From assembly GCA_937916505.1 (NCBI GenBank), contig CALFSW010000180.1, positions 1-48,607 on the forward strand: DNA of 48,607 bases, in the 5' to 3' direction. A program made the position numbers and the translations under genes. Below are positions 9,394 to 16,956 of this stretch, in pieces. Position 1 is the stretch's first letter. Each line of letters begins with the position of its first letter. Below the pieces are notes generated by a model, which was given only the letters and a program-made list of their open reading frames with translations, ran no database searches and had not been told where the DNA came from. Source of the DNA: an uncultured Verrucomicrobiales bacterium. GTDB taxonomy: Bacteria > Verrucomicrobiota > Verrucomicrobiia > Verrucomicrobiales > Akkermansiaceae.

Positions 9394-11763
9394 ATGTTGA
9401 AACCCGCGATCGCTTGTCTCGCCGTATCCTCGTCACTCGCCCGGGGTGCCGAAAAGATCACTTACGATGACCACATCTTTCCCATCTTCGAATCCAAGTG
9501 TCTGAACTGTCACAATCCGGATAAGAAAAAAGGTGACCTCGACCTCTCCACCTATATGGGAGCGATGGCCGGAAGTTCCGGTGGGAAGATCGCTCTCGCC
9601 GGTGATGGCGGCAGTTCCAAGATCTACACGGTCACCGTGCAAACCGAGGAACCGGTGATGCCGCCCGAGGGCGAAAAGATCGCCAAAAAGGACGCTGACC
9701 TCATCCGGGCTTGGATCGACGGAGGCCTTCTTGAAAACAAGGGGTCCAAAGCTAAAAAACGCCAAAAACCCGCTTTCTCTCTCGGGGCCGTTCCCACGGG
9801 AAAACGCCCGGAAGGCCCCCCGCCCATGCCTCAAGATCTTCTTCTTGAACCGGTGATCACTCCAAATCGCTCTACTGTTGTCGGCGACATCGACGCGAGC
9901 CCGTGGGCACCTCTTCTAGCCGTTACCGGCCAGCGGCAGGTCCTCCTCTACAACACCGACACCCTCGAGCTCATTGGTGTTCTTCCCTTCCCGGCCGGAC
10001 AACCCGAAACCCTTTCTTTTCACCCCAGTGGAAAATATCTTTTGGCTGGCGGCGGAATCGCCGGCAAATCCGGCACCACCATCACCTGGGACATCACGAC
10101 CGGTAAGGTCATGATGACAATGGGCAAGGAATTCGACTCCGTTCTCGCGGCAGACCTTCGCGCAGATCTCGGCGGAGTTGCACTTGGTGGTCCCAGCCGT
10201 CTAGTCAAACTCTGGGACACCCAGGAAGTCGAACAAAGCCACAGCATCAAGAAACACACCGACTGGGTCACAGCCCTTTCCTATTCTCACGACGGCGTCC
10301 TCCTGGCCACCGGTGGACGTGGCAGCGGCGTGCAAATTTGGGAAGCTTCCACAGGAAACGAATTTCACTCCCTCCGTGGTCACCAAGGCGCCATCACTGA
10401 CATCAAATGGCGTGCCGACTCCAACCTTATCGCCACCGCCTCAGAGGACGGAACCATCCGCTTTTGGGACATGAACCAAGGGAAGGAGATCAAAAAGGCA
10501 ACTGCCGGAGGCGGAGGACTTCTGGCCATGGACTACGCTGCCAACGGCAAGCTCATCACCGCTGGCCGCGACTATCGGGTCAAGCTTTGGAAAGCGGACC
10601 TCGGAATGGAGAAGCAGTCCAATCCTTCCCCCGAAATGATCACCGAAGTGGCTTTCTCACATGATGCCAACCGCTACTTCACTGCTGATTGGAATGGTAA
10701 GATTGAAGTCTTTGAAACCAAAGAGATGAAAAAGATCGGTGAACTCAGCGCCACCCCACCGAATATTCAGGGTCGCATCGCCTCCCTCCAAAAAGAAAAA
10801 ACCGCTTTCGAGGCCGGCATAGCGGCCGCCCGGCAAAAGGTGACAACAGCTCAAGCGGCCGTTATAGCGGCCACGGACAAGCTCACCCAAACAGATGCGA
10901 CAATTGCCGCCGTCAAACAAGACATCGCGAAATTCCAGAAGGAAGCCAACGATCTCGACGCCAAGCGCCAACAACTCGACGCCCAGGCCCGCACCAAGCT
11001 TGCCGAACGGGATCAGATTGCCAAAGAAGCTAAGGACCCGGCTCAGCAAAGGATGCAACTCGTCCAAGAGCGTCGTGAGATCACTACCGAACAACAGAAA
11101 CTCGCCCAATCACATGGTTCCGCAAACCAATCTCTTGTCACCGCGACCCGTGACACCGAAAATAAACGCCAGGCTTCCCATAAGGATCCCGATAATGCCG
11201 AAAAGAAAACTGCACTCGTTGCCGCCGAACAGACCGAACACCAGCAACGTCAGATTGTTCAGCAGCTCACCGTGAAAATGGCGGATCACAAGAAGCTCCT
11301 CGTTGATTTTTCCAAACGTTCAAAAGACCTGGAAGCGGAAATTACCAGGGCGGATGCCCGGATCAAGCAATTCACTGATGCTCATGTCCAGCTCAGTGCT
11401 CAACGCGATCAGGTTGCCAAATCGAAAGCAAACCGCCTTGAGGCCCTGAAAGCCAAGCAGGCCGAAGTTCCCCTGCTCAGCCAAGAGCTCGGCCCTCTCC
11501 GTAATACTCTTCAAGACAAGGAAAAGCTTGTGCAAATCGCGCAAGCCGAACTTGAAAAGGTCTCCGGGGGCGGCAACCAATTCGATGCCAGAATCAAGAA
11601 GTGGCAAGCTGCAGTGATTAACACAAAGCTCATCCAAGCCCGTGAACAACTCATTGCCCTCACTGCTCAAAAAGAGGAAGATCCCAAAATCGGGCCCAAA
11701 ATTGCCGAGACCCGGGAACTCTGCGACACCCTCCTCGCCCGGTATCAACAAGCAAAGAAGTAG
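9394..11763 (+). CDS. Exported cytochrome c-WD40 protein with a long C-terminal coiled coil
   Basis: A signal peptide precedes the haem motif CLNCH (C36-H40) in a planctomycete-type cytochrome segment (KKKGDLDLSTY; VMPPEGEKI near 90). Residues ~165-450 form about seven WD40-like repeats, for example LLATGGRGSGVQIWEAS, LIATASEDGTIRFWDM and LITAGRDYRVKLWKA, i.e. one beta-propeller. Residues ~460-789 are a long Gln/Lys/Glu/Ala-rich coiled coil. The gene starts 12 bp after the DUF1549/DUF1553 gene and ends the run; rex is convergent 26 bp downstream. A cytochrome joined to a propeller suggests an interaction scaffold in the exported complex. The partner and the substrate are unknown. Confidence 0.9.
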   Translation: MLKPAIACLAVSSSLARGAEKITYDDHIFPIFESKCLNCHNPDKKKGDLDLSTYMGAMAGSSGGKIALAGDGGSSKIYTVTVQTEEPVMPPEGEKIAKKDADLIRAWIDGGLLENKGSKAKKRQKPAFSLGAVPTGKRPEGPPPMPQDLLLEPVITPNRSTVVGDIDASPWAPLLAVTGQRQVLLYNTDTLELIGVLPFPAGQPETLSFHPSGKYLLAGGGIAGKSGTTITWDITTGKVMMTMGKEFDSVLAADLRADLGGVALGGPSRLVKLWDTQEVEQSHSIKKHTDWVTALSYSHDGVLLATGGRGSGVQIWEASTGNEFHSLRGHQGAITDIKWRADSNLIATASEDGTIRFWDMNQGKEIKKATAGGGGLLAMDYAANGKLITAGRDYRVKLWKADLGMEKQSNPSPEMITEVAFSHDANRYFTADWNGKIEVFETKEMKKIGELSATPPNIQGRIASLQKEKTAFEAGIAAARQKVTTAQAAVIAATDKLTQTDATIAAVKQDIAKFQKEANDLDAKRQQLDAQARTKLAERDQIAKEAKDPAQQRMQLVQERREITTEQQKLAQSHGSANQSLVTATRDTENKRQASHKDPDNAEKKTALVAAEQTEHQQRQIVQQLTVKMADHKKLLVDFSKRSKDLEAEITRADARIKQFTDAHVQLSAQRDQVAKSKANRLEALKAKQAEVPLLSQELGPLRNTLQDKEKLVQIAQAELEKVSGGGNQFDARIKKWQAAVINTKLIQAREQLIALTAQKEEDPKIGPKIAETRELCDTLLARYQQAKK

Positions 11764-11789
11764 CCAATAAGGGGACGCAAAGCCAAGAC

Positions 11790-12449
11790 TTACCCTTTAA
11801 CAGGCTTGGGCGTATTTCCTTTGCCATCTTTTTTCACAAAGAAGCTTACCTGTTCCAGCTCTAATGCAAGATCCACGCTGTTCACCGTCACAGAGTCAGG
11901 GACCTGCAGCACCGTCGGCGAAAAGCTCAAAATTCCCTGTACCCCCGCGTCGACGAGTTCATTGGACACCTCCTGCGCCTGCGCTGCCGGAACGGCCAAA
12001 ACAGCCAGCTTGATATTATTTGAGGCCACAAAAGCCGGCATTTGATCGACATCATGAACGGGAACATCAATCCCTCGCAGCACCACGGCCTCCGGCACCG
12101 CATCGAAGGCTGCCACCACTTCAAAACCTTCTTTTTGAAAACCATCATAGCGCAATAGCGCGGCTCCCAGGTTACCCACGCCAACCATGATCACAGGCTG
12201 CAAATTTTCCCGTCCCAAGACCTCGCGAATCGCCTCTGATAACTCCGAAACGGGATACCCCAAACCCCGGGTGCCAAAAGTTCCAAGATAGCCCAAATCC
12301 CTTCGCAACTGCGCCGGGTTGACCCCGGCCGCCTTTGCAAGTGTCGATGAACTGACCGTCTCGATCTGATTCTCATCAAGACGTCGCAAGCAACGATGGT
12401 AAATCGAAAGGCGATAAATCGTCTTCCCTGGGATCTCCGCCTTTTCCAT
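11790..12449 (-). CDS. rex: Redox-sensing transcriptional repressor Rex
   Basis: Rex senses the NADH/NAD+ ratio and represses fermentation and respiration genes when NADH is low. The N-terminal ~80 residues are the winged helix (IYRLSIYHRCLRRL, then AKAAGVNPAQLRRDLGYLG). The C-terminal Rossmann domain starts with VGVGNLGAALLRY near 90 and continues with the family segments GIDVPVHDVDQM and VPAAQAQEVSNELVDAGV. At 219 residues the length is normal. It stands alone, convergent with the cytochrome-WD40 gene and divergent from the Bat operon across 130 bp. I found no clear Rex operator (TTGTGAA-type arms) in that gap, so regulation of its neighbours is not shown. Confidence 0.93.
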   Translation of the reverse strand: MEKAEIPGKTIYRLSIYHRCLRRLDENQIETVSSSTLAKAAGVNPAQLRRDLGYLGTFGTRGLGYPVSELSEAIREVLGRENLQPVIMVGVGNLGAALLRYDGFQKEGFEVVAAFDAVPEAVVLRGIDVPVHDVDQMPAFVASNNIKLAVLAVPAAQAQEVSNELVDAGVQGILSFSPTVLQVPDSVTVNSVDLALELEQVSFFVKKDGKGNTPKPVKG

Positions 12450-12477
12450 TGCAAGAATTTCGCCCGCCCCGGGAAAA

Positions 12478-12490
12478 AGTCAAGTTGACT
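12478..12490. promoter_or_regulatory. Perfect 6-1-6 palindrome in the rex/Bat divergent gap
   Basis: AGTCAA-G-TTGACT is a perfect inverted repeat 28 bp upstream of the rex ATG and 89 bp upstream of the DUF58 ATG. Each half contains TTGACT read outward, so it could act as a -35 element on either strand or as an operator. It does not match the known Rex box. The function is a guess. Confidence 0.3.
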
Positions 12491-12579
12491 AAAGATAATC
12501 GCCCATTCTTCATTTCTCACCCTGGATCCAAAAAATCCTCTCCCATTTTTGAATCCACTGATTAGAACTTCCACGTCAG

Positions 12580-13470
12580 ATGGAGGAGGAAGAAAGTATT
12601 GAAGAAATCATGCGCCGGGTGAGGCGTTTGGAAATACGTGCCCGCCGCCTTGCGCAAGAAGTTTTTTCCGGCGACTACCACTCCTCATTCCGTGGACAAG
12701 GTCTCGATTTCGATGAGTTCCGGGAATACCAACCGGGCGACGAAATCCGGTTCATCGACTGGAACGTGACCGCCCGTATGGAGACCCCATACATCCGGAA
12801 ATTTCGTGAAGAGCGGGAACTCGCGGTCATTCTCGCCGTCGATATTTCAGGTTCCACAGACTACGGAAGCGATTATTTGAGTAAGCGCGAACGCGCAGCT
12901 GAAGTGGCCGCTCTTCTGGGCTTCAGCGCTCGCTACAATGGCGACAAAGTCGGCCTGCTCCTCTTTGCCAAAGAACCTGTTCTCTATCTCCCTCCCGCGA
13001 AGGGCGGGCGCCCGGTCCTCCGCGCTGTCCGTGAAATCCTCACCGCCAAGCCGGCTGATCCAGGGACCTCGATTTCCGAAGCCTCAAAATTCCTTCTCCA
13101 AACTCTGAAACGCAAAGGCCTCGTCTTCTTCATTTCCGATTTCATTGACTGGGGTTTTGAAAAACCCCTGGGATCCCTTGCCCGCCAGCATGACGTCATC
13201 GCTCTCCCCATGGTGGACCCTCTCGAAAAAAGGATTCCCGACGTGGGCAAGGTCTACCTTCGGGATCCTGAATCCGGTCACGAAGTGCTTGTGAACACCT
13301 CGAATAGCAACACCAGGATGGGCCTGGCGAAACTCTCCAAAAGATACCGCGAAGGCTTGGCATCGTTCTTCAACAAACACGGAATTGATTCAGCGGCCAT
13401 CTCCACTCGTGATGACTACCTCGCTGATCTTCACCGGCTCTTTCAACGCCGTGCCCACCGACGACGATAA
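12580..13470 (+). CDS. DUF58 domain protein (Bat operon)
   Basis: This is a DUF58 family protein, typically encoded beside MoxR AAA+ ATPases and VWA membrane proteins. Family marks are GDYHSSFRGQGLDFDEFREY near residues 30-49, GDEIRFIDWNVTARMETPYI and the VWA-like strand ILAVDISGSTDYG (about 85-98), which keeps a DxSxS metal site. No membrane helix is visible, and 296 residues is normal for the short DUF58 form. It is the first gene of a five-gene + strand run, 2 bp before the DUF4381-like gene. MoxR, usually immediately upstream, is absent; rex lies there on the other strand. Confidence 0.9.
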   Translation: MEEEESIEEIMRRVRRLEIRARRLAQEVFSGDYHSSFRGQGLDFDEFREYQPGDEIRFIDWNVTARMETPYIRKFREERELAVILAVDISGSTDYGSDYLSKRERAAEVAALLGFSARYNGDKVGLLLFAKEPVLYLPPAKGGRPVLRAVREILTAKPADPGTSISEASKFLLQTLKRKGLVFFISDFIDWGFEKPLGSLARQHDVIALPMVDPLEKRIPDVGKVYLRDPESGHEVLVNTSNSNTRMGLAKLSKRYREGLASFFNKHGIDSAAISTRDDYLADLHRLFQRRAHRRR

Positions 13471-13472
13471 CC

Positions 13473-13985
13473 ATGGACACCGAAAATCCCCCGACCCTCG
13501 AACATGGCATTCCGGATCCCGAGACCTATCTCCCGGGCACTCCCGAATGGCTCTGGTGGGCAATCGGAGGCGGCGTCCTTCTCTTCCTTTTGATGGCATG
13601 GGGCCTCTTCAAGATCTTCTATCGTCCAGCGATCGCTCCCCCTGTCATACCTAAACGTGACTTTTTTGGTATGGCTCTAAAGAAGCTGAATTCCCTCGAA
13701 CCGGAGTGCAGCAACCACCCTCTTGCCGAAATTGCAGCCCAAGCATCATTGGCCCTGCGTGCCTATCTTGCCGGTTCGATGTCCGAACCGGCGCTCTACG
13801 AAACCGTTGAAGAATTCAAGGCCCGTAAGACGAACCTGCCCCGAGAAGCTGAAACACTCCTATCCGATCTCAACGACGCAAAGTACGCACGCTCAACCAT
13901 TGACACCGAAAAATCCCGCGAATTCATCACCCGCTCCCGACAGTGCCTCGAGACGATTCACTCAGCCCGCACGGTGACACCATGA
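13473..13985 (+). CDS. DUF4381-like membrane protein (Bat operon)
   Basis: The protein has 170 residues. A Pro-rich N-terminus (PDPETYLPGTPEWLW) leads into one membrane helix (WWAIGGGVLLFLLMAWGLF, about 26-44) and a helical cytoplasmic domain. The layout and position match the DUF4381 proteins found between DUF58 and VWA genes in Bat operons. The function is unknown; it probably helps to assemble or anchor the VWA partners. It begins 2 bp after the DUF58 stop, and its TGA overlaps the ATG of the next gene (ATGA). Confidence 0.75.
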   Translation: MDTENPPTLEHGIPDPETYLPGTPEWLWWAIGGGVLLFLLMAWGLFKIFYRPAIAPPVIPKRDFFGMALKKLNSLEPECSNHPLAEIAAQASLALRAYLAGSMSEPALYETVEEFKARKTNLPREAETLLSDLNDAKYARSTIDTEKSREFITRSRQCLETIHSARTVTP

Positions 13986-15019
13986 AGCTTTTTAACGATT
14001 ACATTTTGGCTGAGCCGTGGTGGTTGCTTCTCCTCCTTACAATCCCCTTGCTCATGTTTATGGGTTACCGACAGGGAATCCGTGGTTGGATTATTTACCC
14101 GACCCTCCGGGTTCTCGGCACCCTTGGATGGAAACCAAAAGACAAGCCCTTCCGACTTGCCCCGCTCGTCCTTCCCCTCATGCTCGTCCCCGCCATTATC
14201 GGTCTAGCCCGTCCCCAGGAAGCAAAAAGCCGGACCTCCCGCACTGCCAGCGGGATCGATATCCTCATCGCTCTCGATGTCTCCTACTCCATGTCGACGG
14301 CGGATTTTTTTGAATCCAGCGGAATGATGAGACGCCCGGAGCGTCGGATCGAAGCGGCCAAAAAAATCATCAATGAATTCATCAAGCGCAGGCCCGATGA
14401 TCGAATCGGCATCGTGAGTTTTGCCGCCCGCCCTTACACCGTCGCCCCGGTGACATTGGATCATCAAATCCTCGAGTATACTCTCAAAGATCTGGCCCTC
14501 GTGAATAGTCGCACAGAGAGTGGAACAGCCATCGGAAGCGCTATCGCTGCGGCTGGAAGTCGTCTTGAAAAACTTCAGCGTGACACTGAAGACGAGGAGA
14601 AATCAAAGACCAAGACGAAAAGCAAAGTCATCGTTCTTGTCACCGATGGCGCGAGCAATTCCGGTCAATTGTCTCCCGTTGAGGCAGCTAAAATTGTGGC
14701 CGACCTGAAAATTAAAATCTATCCGGTGGCCATTGGCACACCCCAGGGCCGACTTCGAGGCACGTCCACAGGTCAGGAATTCGATGTGGAAACGCTCAAG
14801 GAAATAGCAGAAATCACTGAGGGTGATTTTTATCGGGCGCTGGATTACACAGGACTAAGACAGGCCTTCGCCAGCATCGATGAACTCGAGAAGACCGAGG
14901 TGAAGCGCGACACCTGGGTGATTAAGAAAGAGCTCTATCCTTGGTTCGTGGGGCCGGCTGCTCTGCTGGTCCTGGGATTCCTTGCCTTTTCCGCCTTCAA
15001 CCCGCCCCCGATGCCATGA
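13982..15019 (+). CDS. BatA-like membrane VWA protein
   Basis: N-terminal membrane helices (WWLLLLLTIPLLMFMGY and a second at LAPLVLPLMLVPAIIGLA) precede a von Willebrand A domain beginning ILIALDVSYSMSTADFF, with an intact MIDAS DxSxS. Further MIDAS parts are the threonine region ESGTAIG and VTDGASNSG. A C-terminal helix (WFVGPAALLVLGFLAFSAF) returns to the membrane. The reading frame is open back to 13943, but the ATG at 13982 (MKLFNDYIL) overlaps the upstream stop as ATGA and fits BatA proteins, so I use it (345 aa). The TGA overlaps the next ATG by 4 bp. The cargo of the Bat system is not established. Confidence 0.88.
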   Translation: MKLFNDYILAEPWWLLLLLTIPLLMFMGYRQGIRGWIIYPTLRVLGTLGWKPKDKPFRLAPLVLPLMLVPAIIGLARPQEAKSRTSRTASGIDILIALDVSYSMSTADFFESSGMMRRPERRIEAAKKIINEFIKRRPDDRIGIVSFAARPYTVAPVTLDHQILEYTLKDLALVNSRTESGTAIGSAIAAAGSRLEKLQRDTEDEEKSKTKTKSKVIVLVTDGASNSGQLSPVEAAKIVADLKIKIYPVAIGTPQGRLRGTSTGQEFDVETLKEIAEITEGDFYRALDYTGLRQAFASIDELEKTEVKRDTWVIKKELYPWFVGPAALLVLGFLAFSAFNPPPMP

Positions 15020-16941
15020 GATTCGAGAATCCGGAATGGCTCTTGTGCCTCATCGCTCTCCCTGTTCTCGCCTTGGTCGCATGGCTGGCCTGGAGAAACC
15101 GGGGCGAGCGATGGAAGAAACTGGTCGCCCCTCGTCTGCAAGGCAGGTTGAGTCATGCCCGATCACCCTGGATCTTTTTCACCTCGTTTGGATTGGCCCT
15201 TTTAGGCTTGGGCGGACTCATCGTTGCCTATGCTCAGCCGGAATCGGGCGAGGAGTGGATCGAGGTGGAATCCGAGGGCCGCAATATTCTCTTTTGTATC
15301 GATATCTCTCGCAGCATGTTGGCGGAAGACATCAAGCCAAGCCGCTTGCAGGCCTCCCGTGCGGCAGCGCTGGAGATCCTGGAACGATTCCCCCAGGATC
15401 GAGTGGGAATCCTTCTCTTTTCGGGAGAAACCCTGGTTCAATCGCCGTTGACTCTTGATCACAGCTTCGTCGAACAAGCACTCGCCCAGCTTGATCCCGG
15501 GGATATTCCCTACGGGGGCTCAAATCTGAGTGGCGGTGTCAATGCAGGGATTCAACTCCTCACCCAGACCGGGCAAAAGAGTAACATCATGGTAATTTTT
15601 AGCGATGGCGAGAAATCCACCGAGGGCCTGGAAACAGCTGCGGAGTCAGCAGCAAGCGAAGGCATTTTCATTTACGCCCTTGGCATGGGCACCGGCGAAG
15701 GTTCTTTTATTCCGGATCGGAGGGAACGTGATGGAAAGTTCCGTGATCGGACCGGAAACCCTGTCTTCAGCCGCCTCGATGAGGAAGCCCTTCGGATCCT
15801 TGCCGGCCGGACAAATGGGTACTATTCAGAAGGGATCGGGGGGGATTTCCTGGGAAAACTGGATTCCGCCCTCGATGAAATGGACCGGTTTCGTGAAGAA
15901 GGAAAACATCAACGAGTTGCGAAACCGGCCTATAAATGGTTTCTTTTCGGAGGACTCCTTCTGCTCATGATCTCCATCTTTGTTCGATGCCTCCCTTTGC
16001 GCTCTTTGACCGCCGCTGCCGTGTTGTTTTTTACAGTTCCGCAAGCTGATGCCGGGCTGATCGATGAAGGTCGCGAAGCCTTGGAACGGGGAGATCAACT
16101 GGAAGCGCATCGGTTTTTCAGGGAAGCCGCCAAGGAATCATCAGGTGAGAGAGCCGCCCGGCTTCATCTCGCTGCAGGATCAGCGGCCTACCGGGCCAGG
16201 AGCTGGAATGCGGCCGCCGATTCTTTCAGCCAGGCACTCGAGTCCGATGATCCTGCTTTGCAGCAAAAAGCCCACTACGCCCTCGCAACCAGCCTCTTCT
16301 ACCTCGGAGTCTCTCTCGAAGAGGAAGAGCGTAAAACGGCCTGGCGTGGTGCTGAAAAACATTATCAGGCGGCCCTTGGAATCGCACCGGACGATCAGCC
16401 GGCCATCGATAATCTGCAATCGGTCCGGAATCTCCTAAAGGAGCAGGAACAAAAGGAGCAACAGGAAGAAAAAGAAAGCCCATCCGACGAAAGTAAAGAC
16501 GATCAGGAAAAGAAGCAGCAAGATCAGGAAAAGGAGCAACAGGACGACGAGCAGAACGAACCTCCTGAAGAAAACGGGGACGGCGAAAAGCCCAAGCCCG
16601 AAGACGGCTCCTCAAATGACGAGGAAAACAAGGAAGGCCCGGAGAGCGGGCAGGAAAAACAGGGAGAAGACGGCAAACCAGAGAAACAAGGCGGAGAGAT
16701 GCCGGAGGGAGAAAAGGAGGGTCAGCCAAAGCAGGAGCCCGGTGAGCCGAAAGAGGGAGGGGAATCCAAGGACCCGAACAAGGATCCAGGAGAGCCAGAT
16801 CAAATCAAGGAGGACGAGGCTCCTCAAAACGAATCCAAGGAAGAGCGGGCCCGAAGACTCCTCAAACAATACGCGGACTTTGGTGCCAAAGCTCCACGTC
16901 GAATCCGCAGACCATTCAATCGCTCCGCTCACGATTGGTAG
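15016..16941 (+). CDS. BatB-BatC fusion: VWA domain, TPR repeats and acidic low-complexity tail
   Basis: The start chosen is the ATG at 15016 (MRFENPEWLL), overlapping the upstream stop; the frame is open further back to 14941. Residues ~1-70 hold two membrane helices. The VWA domain begins ILFCIDISRSMLAEDI, with intact DxSxS. A helix at ~310-329 is followed by a second hydrophobic stretch (LTAAAVLFFTVPQADA, 331-346) that looks like a signal peptide with an AxA-type end. About three TPR-like repeats follow (350-470), as in BatC. From ~475 to 610 the chain is almost only Glu, Gln, Lys, Asp, Gly and Pro, ending in a basic tail. BatB and BatC are separate proteins in several bacteria; here they are one continuous frame. 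Confidence 0.85.
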   Translation: MRFENPEWLLCLIALPVLALVAWLAWRNRGERWKKLVAPRLQGRLSHARSPWIFFTSFGLALLGLGGLIVAYAQPESGEEWIEVESEGRNILFCIDISRSMLAEDIKPSRLQASRAAALEILERFPQDRVGILLFSGETLVQSPLTLDHSFVEQALAQLDPGDIPYGGSNLSGGVNAGIQLLTQTGQKSNIMVIFSDGEKSTEGLETAAESAASEGIFIYALGMGTGEGSFIPDRRERDGKFRDRTGNPVFSRLDEEALRILAGRTNGYYSEGIGGDFLGKLDSALDEMDRFREEGKHQRVAKPAYKWFLFGGLLLLMISIFVRCLPLRSLTAAAVLFFTVPQADAGLIDEGREALERGDQLEAHRFFREAAKESSGERAARLHLAAGSAAYRARSWNAAADSFSQALESDDPALQQKAHYALATSLFYLGVSLEEEERKTAWRGAEKHYQAALGIAPDDQPAIDNLQSVRNLLKEQEQKEQQEEKESPSDESKDDQEKKQQDQEKEQQDDEQNEPPEENGDGEKPKPEDGSSNDEENKEGPESGQEKQGEDGKPEKQGGEMPEGEKEGQPKQEPGEPKEGGESKDPNKDPGEPDQIKEDEAPQNESKEERARRLLKQYADFGAKAPRRIRRPFNRSAHDW

Positions 16942-16956
16942 GCCACGACGATACCA

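Noticed and set aside
12450-12579. Search for a Rex operator near rex
   Set aside because: No pair of TTGTGAA/TTCACAA-like arms is present in the gap.
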